NCBI GenBank assembly: GCA_004154925.1
Contig: QJNS01000084.1
Coordinates: 1-64,000 of the forward strand
Length of the DNA: 64,000 nt
Source of the DNA: Monosporascus cannonballus
Lineage: Eukaryota > Ascomycota > Sordariomycetes > Xylariales
Reading direction: 5' to 3'
Positions 13,379-25,643 of the stretch are shown piece by piece. A program made the position numbers and the translations under genes. The notes under the pieces were generated by a model that had not been told where the DNA came from, ran no database searches, and saw only the letters and a list, made by a program, of their open reading frames with translations. Positions within the stretch are counted from its first letter, which is position 1. Every line of letters starts with the position of its first letter.

Positions 13379-16300
13379 CGATCTCCTTTTTTTAGGATTT
13401 TTGATTTTAAAGATTAAATTATCCGTTTGTTAATTTTAATATATTACCTTTTTTTTATATTCGTTATATTAAGTTATATAGAAAAATTTCGTTTTCGTAA
13501 ACGTATTAATGTTTTTATTTTTTATTAAACGTATTAAACGTTCTGGTTTTAAAATGCTTTTTTGTTTTCGTTATGAAAAGAAAAGGTGAAAAATATAAGG
13601 TTGTTCGAAATGCTGTAAAATATATACGTTATATTTATTATAGCGGTTTTTATAATATTTTTGATGTTTTAAAAAATAAATATCAAAAATTTCTAAATAA
13701 AAAAGATCATTTAGAAGGTAAAAAAAAATAAATTTGCGAAACGTTATAGACGGCTGCTAACAAACTAGATCGTTTGTAAAAATAAAGGCGGTTATTTCGT
13801 TATTGTAATATCGAAATATTTCGTTAAGGTATTAAAAATTTAAAAGTTATAAAAGAATTTAAGTGTTTCGAACAAGAATAAGAATAATTAAAGGCTGTTA
13901 TTGCGGTTATTACTTTAGCGCAAGCCGCGACCGATTAGCCCGATATCTCGGCTATTAATTAGTCGGCTATTAATTAGGACACGCCTATTATTATTAGTGA
14001 AAATTTTTTTTAATAAGTATTAGGCGTTAATAAGGTTTTTGGCAGGTTTCTAAATATTTTCGGAATCCGGATATTTTTTTATTTGATCAGGTATTAGGTA
14101 AGTCCGTTTTGTTTTCGTATATCGAAATTTCTTTTATTTCGTAAACTTATTTGTTTTTTATTTCCGTATCGTTTTATATCGTATAAATTTTAATTATATC
14201 TGTTATTAATTCAAATAAAAAAACATAAAAAATTAAAATAAATGTAATCTTCGTTTAAAGTTTTAATTAATAATTAATCTTTTAAAAGTTTTTAATAGTT
14301 TTATATAAACCGATATATTTAAAATCGACTGTTTTGTTAGGTTATTTTATTTAAATATTTATGGTAATACAAAAAACTATTTTCCTTTTTTTAAACCTCA
14401 ATTTTTTAATTTGTTTTGGTTGTAGTATTTATTTATTTAATTTCGTACGAATTTTAATTCTGTTTTTATTTCTTGATATAGTTATTATAATTGTTTTAAT
14501 ATAAGGATTATTTTAATATTAATTAGGCCATTATTACGTATTTTTTTATAAATCTTTCGACTAAAACCGAAATCTACGGTGATTAATATTACCTTAATAT
14601 TTTTATAATAATTGGTATTAAAAATTACTTATACGATTGGTAACTTTTTAACCTAGTTATTTTATTTATAATTAATATAATATTATAAATAAATTTTTAA
14701 AGTTTAATTTATGCGTTTTATTTATTTATTCGTTTAAAATTTAAATATATTAAATAATTTATAATTTAGGCCGATATATGTTATTAGGTTTTATCAAGAT
14801 TTAAATGCGAATATCGATCTTTTATTTGAAATAATTTTTATTAATAATTCGTATATGTTAAAAATGTATTTAAAGAAAATATATGTTATTTGTTCGGCAT
14901 TTATATTTTCGCAATATGGGAAAAAATAAGAAATTTTATAAATCGATTAATAATTACGAAAATGCTATTATACTGTATTTTCATAACTAGACTTTTTGAT
15001 ATAGAAAGTTTGGTAATAAAGTCGAATGTAATTAAATATTATGGTTATTTTGTAATTAATAATAATTATAATTTTCCATATAGTTTATGTCGTCGAATTT
15101 TTGCTTTAGCCCAAATATCGTATTACCGTATAACTTTTTGTACTATTAATTTTATTTAAGGAAAGGAATATATATGTTAAAGCCGTTTTAGGATTTTATA
15201 AATCTCTGGATATCCGTATAATTGATATTCGTATATTTTTCGCATTAAATCCTTTTAACATATTTTTAAAATTTGTATTTTATTCGTTTTTTAGTTTTTT
15301 GAAAAATTATCATTATATTGCTAAATTTTCTAGTATATATCGAAAAGTATTATCCGATTTATTATAATTTATCGCGAGCGTAATTATTTTTTTATAATAA
15401 TATCGAAAATTATACAATTGATTTTAACTAATTTTTTCGAAATTTTAGTATTTACTTAAAGTATTCGTTTTATTAATTTTTATGTTTTTTTATAAATAAT
15501 AACAAAATCGAAGTTCTTTAATGTTTTTGCGTATTTTAATTATTATTTTGTAAATTTTTTAATCGTAATAAATCGGGTAAAATTTTGATAATCCGTATAA
15601 ACTTTAATCTAGTATAAGTTTCTTTTTAGAAAATGCACAAATTTTCGAAATATTATAATAATGGCCACATATCTTTTTATTTAAAGTACCGTAATTAAAT
15701 TAGGTTTTTTTTAATTTATACGAAAAGAATAAAATAAGGTGCAATTTGCCTAAACTAATTTGTTATTCGATTATTATATTTAACGCGTAATTCGAAATAT
15801 CGGTTTTTAGTTTAATAAGGCGGTTTGAATTGTACATAATTAATATTAATTTGTTGGTAATTATATCTTTAATATTTTAAAATATTTTTTCCGTATTTAG
15901 CTTTTATTTAAACCTTTTTTCATAAAGTGTATTAAGAATATAATTTTTTTGTTAAAAATTTGAATAAAAGTTTTGTAATAATTAACGAATGTAAGGAATA
16001 TTTATATTTCCTTAATTATTATTAACTTTTATTATTTTGTAATTATAGCAATTTTCTTAACGTTTATTTTGATAAATTCTAGGGTACTAATAAGTCCTAA
16101 GTATTTTATTTTTTATTTGTAAAATTATCCTTTTTCCGTATTAACAAATAACCTTATATTTTGTAAAATTTGAAAAAGCTTGTAAACGTATTTTACGTAT
16201 GTTTTTTCCGTTTCGGAAAGGATAAAAATGTCGTTAAAATAATAAATAACGAAAGTATCGAGATATATTCGTAATATATAATTTACTATCCTTCAAAAGA

Positions 16301-19300
16301 TTATTAATACGTTTATAAATCTTATTAATATAATCAAATATTTAAATAATCCGTATTTTGTTTTATAAGTTATTCTTTATTTGTTTTTTTAATTATAATA
16401 AAGTTATATTTATTTTTAAAATTAAATATTATAAATTATTTAGTTCCGTAAAACCGGCTTTTTATTTCCGTAATTAAGGATAATAATATGTAATATTTAA
16501 TAGTAATATCGTTTAATTACTAATAATTAATTATAAATCGCAATTTCCCATTGTTTTGTATAAAAAATATAACATATTCTGCTGGTAATTTCGAAAATCG
16601 AATTTTTTTTATAACGAACTTTCCAGGTATTTTTTGAAAATATATAATTCGTTTTCGCTAAAGCTATAAATGGAGTAAAACTTCGTCGAAAATCCTTTTT
16701 TAAAAATTATTTCATAATCTTATTCGCTATATTCTGATAATCTTGTGTCGAATTCCTTTTTAAAAAGTTATTTATATCTATGATATTATAATAGTATATT
16801 AATTTGATTTTTTAATTTTTAGGGTTATTATTATTTTAAATTATTATTTAGTTATTTTAATTTCGTTTTAATAATAATAATAATACGTCGTATTTTTCTT
16901 TAATGCCTATTTGTTTTCTTATATTTTATCTTTTTAGGTAAAAAGTTTTTATTTTATTTTTATATTTATATTCGTTATTACTATTAATCGAATATTAAAA
17001 TTTTAATTTTCTTTTTTCGTATTTATTAATAAAATATCAAGTAAAGTTTATTTAATTAATCCCGTTATTAATCAAAACTCCCTATTAACATATCCATAAT
17101 AAATTTAAAATCATATTATAATTTTCGAATAAAACGATATCGAAATTAATTATTTAACATTGTCCTTAAATTAAAATCTGGAAATAATTAATTTCGTATA
17201 TAATTTTTCCGTTATCGTAAATAAATTCTTAATTTCCGATATTCGTCGTTATATAAGGTTTTAACTTATATTTTTATAGCAGTTTAAGCTTATTAATTAT
17301 ATTTAAAGCTTCGTAATCTATTATTACAGTATATTAATACGTTCCGATTCGTATATTCAAAATAATAAAGTTATTAACGTTTTTTATCGTTGCATTTAAA
17401 GCTCTTTATAAAAATTCCTTTTAACTTTTTGGGATTTTGTTATTTTACGGCTTTTTTATAGCTAACCTTTTTTTTTTAATTTTTGTTCAAATTTGTTAAA
17501 TTTGGTTTATATTTCTTTATTTAACTCTTTAAGTTGTTATATCTATTATTATTGCCGGCATATTCTTTTTCGAATTATATTAATTGTTTTTAGTTTTTTT
17601 GCAGTTTTTTCTTTATTCAATAAAATGTTTTTTTATTTTTATAATTATATCCTATTATGTATTATCCTAATTATCGTTTTAAAAATCTTTTATAAATTAA
17701 CGTATTTTTTAATAACTTTTTTTCTAAGAATCTAAAATAAATATTAATTAAAAAGAAAGGTCCGTAATAGTTTTTTGGTAATACTTTTTTATTATGCGCT
17801 GGATTAACTTTTCTTCTGTTTGGTAATTATATTATCTATAATATAGAAAAAAAGTTTTTACGGCCTTTATTTTTTTCGGGTTAGTTTTTTGCTTCGGCCA
17901 GTTATTAAATATCTTCTGAGGTTATGGTTCGAAAATATTAATATTAATATTTATTGTTTTTGTTATTTCCGATACGGTTTAGAAAATCGAATCCTTTATA
18001 ATATATATAGGTAATTCGTTCGTAAATATATTATTTTTATTTTTCGTAATTGGGCTATTTTCCTCGTCCATAATATATAGCGTATATTTTGCCGTATTAA
18101 TTAGGGTTTTCGAAATATGTTTTTTTTCCTTAATTCTGGTATTTACGTAATTATCCTTATAATGCTTTTTATTATGTTTGCAATATTTATTAAGTTAATC
18201 TTTTAGTTTTTCGTATTTTTTGGGGGGGGTTTTCCGTTATAAAGGACTTAATATATATTTAAACTAAATTATGTTAATAAATTTGTTCTCGTTTTTTTAA
18301 TTGTTTCTGGATTATTCCTTAAATATAGGTTTTTAGTTATTTTAACGGGGTTTTTTTAGTACCTTATATTATGTTACTTTATATCTTATTTTATTATAAT
18401 TATAATATCTAATATAGCTTCAGTTTTTGTTATAAGTAAATTTTAATTCTAGAAATCTTAGTTTTATATTGTAAAAAGTATTATTATATTAAAAATTATT
18501 AATATTAATTATATATTAATATTTATTAATAGTTTTTCTTTTAATATTTTTAATATGCTATATATATTATTAATCGTTAATTTTACTTATTATAATAATA
18601 TAACCCGATAAATAATTAAGCCGATCGAATTTAAAAAGCTTTTTTTGCATTTTTTTAGGCCGTCGAAAAACTTGGTTATTAGTAGTTTTTCTTTTTAATT
18701 TCGTTTAATTGTTAATTAAATTAACGTATTACCATAACTAGATATTAATTTTTTTTTATCGTAATTATTGGATTTGTATATCTGTTTTTGTTTTTTCGTT
18801 TATTATTTCGAAAATTTTCGTTAATATTTATTCGAATTATTCGTAATCGTTATAAATTCGCATTACTTTGAGGTTTTGTTTTTTAATTAATAAAATAACG
18901 TACTTTTTAATAGCGGATTCGAATTAAATAATTGCGTTTTCTATAAATCGTTTAATTGAAAATTCGATTCGTATAATACGGGTAATTAGCCGAATAAAAA
19001 AATACCTAAAATATATTCGGTATTAAATTAAAAATAATTATAATTTTATCAAAAATCCGTCGAAAAGTTCTGGTTTAAAAATTTTAAAAAGTTTTCCTAA
19101 TTTTTTAATAAAATTTAGCTAAATAACCTAATTTGTTCGAAAAGGTTTTCCGATTTCAGGAGCTTTTTTTTTCTTAAGTTTCTTATAAATGGCTTAAAAA
19201 AACGTCGTAAGATTATTATTGTTTTTTAAGCTAAAAGATACGTTTATTTATAGCATTTAGATTATCGAAAAACTCTTTCGCGAAAAAAGCGAGATTTTCT

Positions 19301-19440
19301 TTTTCTTTTTCGGATTTTATTTTAATATCCGGGTAATTAAGAACTTAGTAAATAAGTTACATAAGCTGTTTGCTAATAAATATAACGTTAATCAGTATTA
19401 CTTAAAATTTAACGGTATTATTAAACAAAAACTTATAACG

Positions 19441-19838
19441 TATAACGGTTAAAAATTTTAATTAATTATTAAACCTTAATCGTATAGGTCTATATTAATA
19501 AAAGTATTATAGGAATTTAAATAATAAATATAGTAATCATATTACGTTTCGTAATATCAAAAATTCCTTAAGTAATAATATTATATTGCAAACTAAAGCT
19601 ATTTAAATTATAAAAATAATGAACGTATATATCCTCGTTCTGGCTCAAAGTGCTTAAACGGCTTAAACCCTTAAGCCCGTTAAATCTTTTAAGTTTTTTT
19701 GCCGGCTTAAGGGGCTTAAGGTGCTTGGCACCTTAAGACCTTTAAGCCGGTTACCTGACTTCTTGGCGGTGGTCGGGGCTTGTCTTTTTCGTGGGGCCCG
19801 ACCGTACGTAAGGAAGCCAAGACCGTTAGGTCATAACA
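19441..19838 (-). repeat. Right (5') LTR of element 2, partly unmutated
   Basis: Ends GGTCATAACA next to the gene island. Bases from about 19630 to 19838 keep GC-rich, apparently unmutated U3 sequence containing direct CTTAAGG repeats, while 19441-19600 is AT-shifted. Confidence 0.88.
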
Positions 19839-20834
19839 TTAGGCTAATTGCGAAAAAAGATTGCATAAAGTATAGGAAGTAATAATTGTCTGACTAAAGT
19901 TGAGCTCCAAGGAGCGGTAGCTAGGAAGCTCTCTATATACTGTGGGAGCGCCGGAATAAGGTTCTTCCGGGTGCTGTGGAGCTTGATGACTAACACAGAT
20001 ACCCCTATTCCACGACAGGATGGCACACCTCGCAGGGGTTTGCGTTGCAATTCGTGGTCCGTCGGGATGAAATTCTTGACTTGATTGACAACACCACTTT
20101 GGTGGACACTTGTTCCGCTTGGAGCTCGTATGCAGAGGAGGCCAGCGTTGAGAAGGGCGACTCTGGTGTCTAAGCCTATTTATTGTGGCGTCCGTGCCTT
20201 AGCGGGACGCGGTGGGTATGGTAAACCGTTGATCAACTGCATACACATGCTTAACTGTAGATTGACAGTTGGTGAGGTTTAGGCGTTGAAATGTCTAACG
20301 CCACTTAATTTTAATAGTTTAGCGGATTTTACCATGTAAATTATAATAACGCTATGGAATTTGAAAGTAACTCAAGTATTGTAGTATGGAATTAAAGCCT
20401 TAAGAATATATATATTGTCCGTATTTACAATGTAATGAGTTGAATTCCAAGGTTTTCCTTTTTAGTAACTAGTACTATTAGGTTATGGCTCAATATACGA
20501 CGGCTAAAGAAACGGTCGGAATAAAATATAAATCTGTAAAATCAGCAAAGGTGCAACGCTAATCACAAGACTAAAAGATTAATAATTCCAACCCCTAATT
20601 GGGGTTGGACGAAGACCGAAACAGGACTATGGGGTTTTACGGCACCGGGCAGAAAGAAGGCAAAGATTGAGGGTATTGGCTGTGGATGACACACCCAGAA
20701 ACTGTGATTCGGTGCAACAACTGGGCTACGCCGTTAATTGCAATTTAATGGTTGCTAAGGGCTCGTTGAAGTTGATTAATCTGTTTATTTTTTGGGCTTT
20801 AAAGCATGACAGGAGTTCTAATAGTTATTTATAT
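19839..20834. other. Island edge, unassigned; structured motifs
   Basis: About 1 kb of intermediate GC without a supported gene. A hairpin with 8-bp arms, CCAACCCC and GGGGTTGG, lies near 20590-20610. A GGGTATGGTAA word (about 20214) and a CTAAA...CGGTCGG block (about 20504-20520) recall core elements of group I introns, but the full core could not be assembled. Short open frames around 19900-20170 matched nothing I recognise. Confidence 0.4.
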
Positions 20835-20930
20835 AGGGGTTAAATAGGGGTTAAATAGGGCTTAGAATAGGGGTTGAACAGGGGTTAGAATAGGGCTTAG
20901 AATAGGGGTTAGAATAGGGGCTAGAATAAG
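20835..20930. repeat. 11-12 bp telomere-like minisatellite
   Basis: Eight tandem copies of an 11-12 bp unit of the form AGGGGTTAGAAT, with variants AGGGGTTAAAT, AGGGCTTAGAAT, AGGGGTTGAAC and AGGGGCTAGAAT. Each unit holds a TTAG/GGGG core resembling the fungal telomere hexamer TTAGGG, but the period is not six, so it is not a plain telomere tract. Confidence 0.9.
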
Positions 20931-21034
20931 GGATCAGACTAGGAGCAAGCTGACCGAACTTCTATGTATATAAAGTTGTATAACCCCCAAGTCCTCAAAT
21001 ATGGTCGCGTGATATTGGGCCTAATGGCCTAAGG

Positions 21035-22150
21035 CTATTGTTGACAGCTATATAGTAGTCGACCTGCTAGGGCCACCTGGTACACGTTCTTTCGCGTACT
21101 AGTAAGATATTCCAGGATTCCAAGAAGCTGATATCCTGACAACCTCATCCACACATCCACGACACCATACAGGCCCTCATTCTCCTTGTCCCATCTGATG
21201 ATCTTGGCGGTGAACTTTATGTCATGATTTACCTTCGCCAAGTGAGCCTTGTCGTGTTCTCTTCTGCATAGCGATGGAGGTTGAGAACCTGGGCGGTGTT
21301 CGGGTGCTATTGCGTTTCACTGTGGCCTGGCATGGTTGGTTCCAGGCTTCCGGTCGGCTACTCATGTGATGAGTGCTTCTTTGGTGATCCTAAGTATCTG
21401 TGAAAAAGTGGTGACAGAGGCCAACAACAAACAAATACCGCGAAGGAATGATTTCACATCTCCTGTTAGACTAGCCACCTCCCAAGGCGTTAATTTTACC
21501 CTCGGCGGAGCCTGCCAGCCACGCCGTCTTGTTCTTATAGGTGGCAATTTCCGCAGTCGACGTATTGAATATTAACGTACTCCTTCTTCAGCCGCGCGGC
21601 TTCTGCTTCCGCGATGTGTGCTGCCTCATCGTCATCCATGATAACTCCCTGTTCGTCGGAAGGATGTAGTCGTCCGTTGCGTCACGTTTCTCGGTCTCTC
21701 CCATAATGTGATCCCTTGGAAATCGGCGGTGCCTTCTGGAAGCTCCAATAGCGGAACGGCGCACTGTCTGACGGGTCCCCGGATCTGGCCCAGGAAATCC
21801 ATGATTTCACCATAATCCCCGTCACTCAAAACGGGCACTCTAACTTTCCGAGAATGAAATCCGTCCTATGCTGCACCGCTAGTATCTGGTCTTGCCCTGG
21901 GGGTAGCATCTTCATGCGCTGCGACATTCGCCGTCCCGCCCACCCGCTTTTTAAAGTCATCTGGGTATGCCGTGGTACTGGCATGTACTCGCAGTCTTTC
22001 CCTGGCCGATTTTGATCGGCCACGACTTGACCTCCTCGGTACAGTTTGGCTGCCGCAAGGTGCGCAGCCTCTCGCGTACCGACTGCCCCACTGGATACTG
22101 TTCGCTGTCCGTGAGTGGCTTCTTCCCCACGTTTTGCCGCTTCATACGGG
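21035..22150 (-). pseudogene. Possible decayed protein gene, family unknown
   Basis: On the minus strand several short frames in different registers look protein-like: an acidic, alanine-rich stretch beginning MDDDEAAHIAEAEAARLKK near 21640, frames at 21632-22145, and a 68-codon frame at 21035-21241 with well-mixed composition ending in a stop. No single frame or intron set joins them. They may be the remains of one gene broken by frameshifts, or chance. I do not recognise any family. Confidence 0.25.
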
Positions 22151-23877
22151 GTCGTTGCGCATTTGATACGTGCTTATTTAAAATAAAGACAGATCTGAAT
22201 TCAAACCCTTAGCGGCGGCTCCTGTTCTCGGTGGAGGAAAGCAGTTATTACCAACACGATCGAAAGGGAGATTTTATAGGCTCCAGTAGCTTGGGTGCTA
22301 GTGCCCTCGTTGATGAATGATTTGGCTTTTTTTGTGAAAAAGAGATCAACTTGACCGATTCGGCGTATAGATGAGAGAGAGACTTCCGGTGGGCAAAACT
22401 GGTGGGAAACATGGAGAAACATCACGTATACTGCCCCCCTTACTACGCATACAAGCTACACCCCGGGCGCATGTTCAGATTGAAATCATAATATCGGTGA
22501 TATAGCAACCCATGTACATTTCTCGGGCAGTTAAGGGATTATCATAGTTATAGTGCGTAGAAGTTATTGATAGTACACTGGAACTAGCTAAAGCTAGACT
22601 TAGCGCCTCGTATGCTACATGTTGCTTGAAAGAGCTGCTATCTATGACGGAAATCTTGGAACATTATAGGATGCAGTAGCCGGGACTTCAAACACTCCTG
22701 GCATAACACGGCCCCCATTATTCTCGCTCGTTTGATCAAGCAGGTTGTTACGCCTGCTCTGATCTCAGATACCATACAAGCTACCCCAAGCCAAACGAAC
22801 TCTTTGGTGAGTGACTAGGAGAAAACCTGCTCTAACGAAGTGAGATGTCCTCCTTCCAATTATGGCAAATGCAGAAACAGGTAAATTGAAAGACCAGCCG
22901 CTAGAATCCCACAGTGGCCTCTATTCTTCAGAAAGGTCTGAACCAAGCTCCCGTCCACTGATCATAAACCGGTTTAGTCGGACTGCTCAGCACATGAGCC
23001 AGCGGGGGAGTCGTCGTGTCTGTTACACGGTCTCATACTCGGAAAGCAGAGACAGGCTGGACACAGATAATGAGACTTCGAGGGTTAGTGGCACACACCG
23101 GCAAAGCGCCTAATGTCAAATGCTGCTCAACACCAACCAGGTTGATGCATGCACACATCTGTTGTTCTGTCAAGCCAAGCGTAGCTTTCTACCATGTCCC
23201 CGCGTTTGCCTTGGCCATGACGCCCAGAAGTCGAGTCTGTATAGTGCTGGAGCTGGCTGCACAATGATGCACATGCAAACTAGTAGGGAAGGCGATAGCA
23301 GAGTGCTTGCAGCCTGGCACGATGGGAGCCAACTGCCCGGCTGGACGCTAAGCGTTCCCACAACTGCAACGACAAGTCAGACAGGAGGCGTAAAGTAGCA
23401 TGTAAACAAAACTAATGCTTAATTGGGCATTGGGGAGCAGATAATATGCAAGCGCTCGGCTTTCGGTAAACTTCGGTCGGGGCTTTGGCTTGTCGTGCGA
23501 CGGGATTTTCGAAGCTTTGGCGTTAAGGTGCTCGGACCTGGGGAAATGGGGCCAACCTACTTAGCGGTACCTACTAGGTAACGTTAGGTAATAATCGGCA
23601 ATGAATGCCGTGGGGTTAGCAAAGTTTCCGTTCATACAGCACTATACTACAAGGAAGAAGGCAGAAACGGATTGCGGGGTGGCTCCTTTGCGGGCGACCG
23701 GAGCCGGTCAGTTGACTAGCAGACAAAAGCCGTTTTTGGCGCGGCGCTAGCATCGGCTCACCAGCCACTCACAGGGCACCGATTTCTACAGGAAGGGTGC
23801 CCTCAGGACGCTTATGTACGTAATTGCGGGTGCCCGTACCCGCTATAAACAGCACCTATGCAAGCTGCTACAGCACG

Positions 23878-23910
23878 CTACCTGGCTACCTGGCTACCTG
23901 GCTACCTGGT
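23878..23910. repeat. 9-bp tandem repeat (GCTACCTGG)
   Basis: Nearly four contiguous copies of GCTACCTGG. No coding function seen. Confidence 0.9.
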
Positions 23911-24020
23911 ATTGGTCCGTTCCGAGAGCACCCGAGGGGCAGCCCGATGACGGGCCACAGCGGTGAATGTGACGGGGGATGACTCGCGTTTGCGTATGAA
24001 CGAATAAGTACCTACAACTT

Positions 24021-24056
24021 CCATTACCACCACCATTACCACCACCATTACCACCA
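24021..24056. repeat. 9-bp tandem repeat (CCATTACCA-type)
   Basis: Three to four CCATTACCA/CCACCATTA units followed by more CCA triplets. On the minus strand this encodes a Gly/Asn run in a short frame that is not called. Confidence 0.85.
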
Positions 24057-24598
24057 CAACACCACCATCCCACCGCCATTTAGGGACTGTATATTACTCG
24101 AGCGTATCTAGGGTAGCGTGCGATGTCAGATATCGCCGCACGGGCAAACCACATCGTACAGCCTACACTACATCCATCTATGGTTGGTCAATCGAGACCT
24201 TCCGCATCACTCGGTCACTACATCCCGCGGGTATCGATATCGGATTCTTTCATCAGCTAGATAAGCTGCACCCAGCTTAGACAAAAACATACGACAAAAA
24301 AGAAACTAGAGACCATCAGAGCGCTGGCCGCTGTCCGACACGCAGACCCGCAAACTCAACAGATCAGCGTCGCGGACGAGACGGCCATCTCTCGCTCTCA
24401 TAGAGAGAAGAAGGCGTCCCGGTCACGAGCAAAACGAAGAGCCAGCTTTGCCTGATACACCATTTACAGACGACGCATATCATCCGAAGCCCAGACATCA
24501 AAGGACGGCCAAGTCGAGACGAACAGAGGGCTCATCGATTCTACGACGACACCGAAGTGGAACAGCCATAATCTCCCTGCCGGGCCCCCCTACACAAG

Positions 24599-25078
24599 AT
24601 GTCCTCCTCACAGCGCCCTTACTTCCTGTCTTCCTTGTTCGCCGCCCTCCGGCCACGACTCACATCCTCGCTCCCGGCGTCGTCACAACCGAATAAACAC
24701 CACACCTCCCACAGTCACAGCCACGCATCCCACCACCAGGCGGGCGCCTCATCCCCCAGCAATAGCACCCCCGCGGGGACCCGTCCGCTATCTACATCCG
24801 CCGCCGGCGCTACCCCGTCCTCCTCCCCCCCCCACTCATCTTCGTCGCTCCCGCGGGCGCACGCCGCGGTCCAGATCCCGGTGCCCTCCTCCTCCGCGGC
24901 GGGCGGCAGGCGGCGCGGCAGCGACAGCAGCTCCGAGGGCTTCCGCGACGTTCGCGGCGCCGAGAAGTGGTACATCGGGGGCCGGACGGCCGGCGGCGAG
25001 GAACGCTTCTTCAAGCTCGGCGTCGTGAAGAGGGCGCGGAGCCAAGACCGGCTGAGCCTAGACCGGTTGAGTCTATGA
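24599..25078 (+). CDS. Small Ser/Pro-rich hypothetical protein, 159 aa
   Basis: Intronless ATG-to-TGA frame of 159 codons. Residues about 1-110 are low-complexity (Ser, Pro, His, Ala) and likely disordered, with a His/Ser stretch at 36-47. The C-terminal 45 residues are different: charged and ordered-looking, with a W-Y-I-G-G-R-T and G-E-E-R-F-F-K-L core, then a repeated RLSLDRLSL tail. I have an impression, not a match, of similar short fungal proteins in which only this C-terminal block is conserved. The function is unknown. It is convergent with ALG10, whose stop lies 566 bp downstream. The high-GC codon choice resembles neighbouring genes. The main risk is that this is a chance frame in GC-rich sequence. 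Confidence 0.6.
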   Translation: MSSSQRPYFLSSLFAALRPRLTSSLPASSQPNKHHTSHSHSHASHHQAGASSPSNSTPAGTRPLSTSAAGATPSSSPPHSSSSLPRAHAAVQIPVPSSSAAGGRRRGSDSSSEGFRDVRGAEKWYIGGRTAGGEERFFKLGVVKRARSQDRLSLDRLSL

Positions 25079-25643
25079 TGTGGGGTCGGGATGGATAGCT
25101 GGATAGATGGGATGGACAGATGGATGCATGGATGGGTTGGGCGGATCTATCTAGTCGCCCATAAAAAGTTTTTGTCGACCTGGGCCTGGAAAATGAGGTC
25201 GGATGGTTGCGATAGACAGATGGGAACGATTTGAATATTCGGTAAATAAGTCAGCACGGCGTTCTTATGGCGTAGGGGTGCAGATGGCGCTTTGCGGATT
25301 GGATGAGGGCTGCATTTTCGGGAACATACTTCCCTACCACCCCATATCGGTTAATTATGCATTATACGGGAAGGAAGATAAGGAAATAGGACGGAAAAAA
25401 GGAGGCGCATTTATTTGTGGTATTTGCGCGCAGTTTTCGGCCTAGCCATACATATAGCGAGATGCACAAATAGTCTCAATCGAAGAAGCATGCTAGACTA
25501 GACGACTAAAATGGCAGGGGAATGCATTACTAGTATATCTATATTCTTCGGAAACTGTGGAATGCCCCGTAGGCTCTGTATCGTACACGAAGTGAAGAAG
25601 ACTTGTCCTGGCTACGCACGCACCCGATGCTAACCGGGGGAGT
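25079..25643. other. Intergenic, convergent 3' regions
   Basis: Between two convergent genes. GATG/GGAT-rich imperfect repeats occupy about 25085-25140. No supported gene; frames at 25203-25445 have no recognisable content. It presumably contains the 3' untranslated regions and polyadenylation sites of both flanking genes. Confidence 0.6.

Larger units (their letters stand above)
12982..19838 (-). mobile_element. Ty3/Gypsy LTR retrotransposon, RIP-degraded (element 2)
   Basis: About 6.86 kb with LTRs of 397 and 398 bp. Flanks are TTAGA (12977-12981) and TTAGG (19839-19843), a 5-bp target duplication differing by one G-to-A change on the mutated side. The minus strand carries a decayed RT core near 16205-16255 (pattern VIYYFNDIFILS). 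Internal sequence parallels element 1 throughout, so it is the same family, but the U3 half of the LTR is unrelated. Non-functional: stops in every frame. The right end borders the gene island. Confidence 0.9.
20931..24598. other. Long mostly non-coding stretch of the gene island
   Basis: About 3.7 kb of normal GC without a gene I can support. Minus-strand coding-like fragments at 21035-22150 are listed separately. At 22150-23400 only short overlapping frames occur. Fungal-style inverted words such as TACCTACTAGGTA occur near 23567-23580. Two 9-bp tandem repeats lie at 23878-23910 and 24021-24056. The last 200 bases probably hold the 5' leader and promoter of the gene starting at 24599. Confidence 0.5.

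Noticed and set aside
19990..20170. Open frame ending LVDTCSAWSSYAEEASVEKG...
   Set aside because: Looks coding-like over about 60 residues but has no upstream start and no family I can name. Kept only as part of the unassigned edge region.
22862..23398. Overlapping plus-strand frames of 83-92 codons
   Set aside because: Three registers overlap with similar composition and no conserved motif; consistent with chance frames in GC-balanced DNA.
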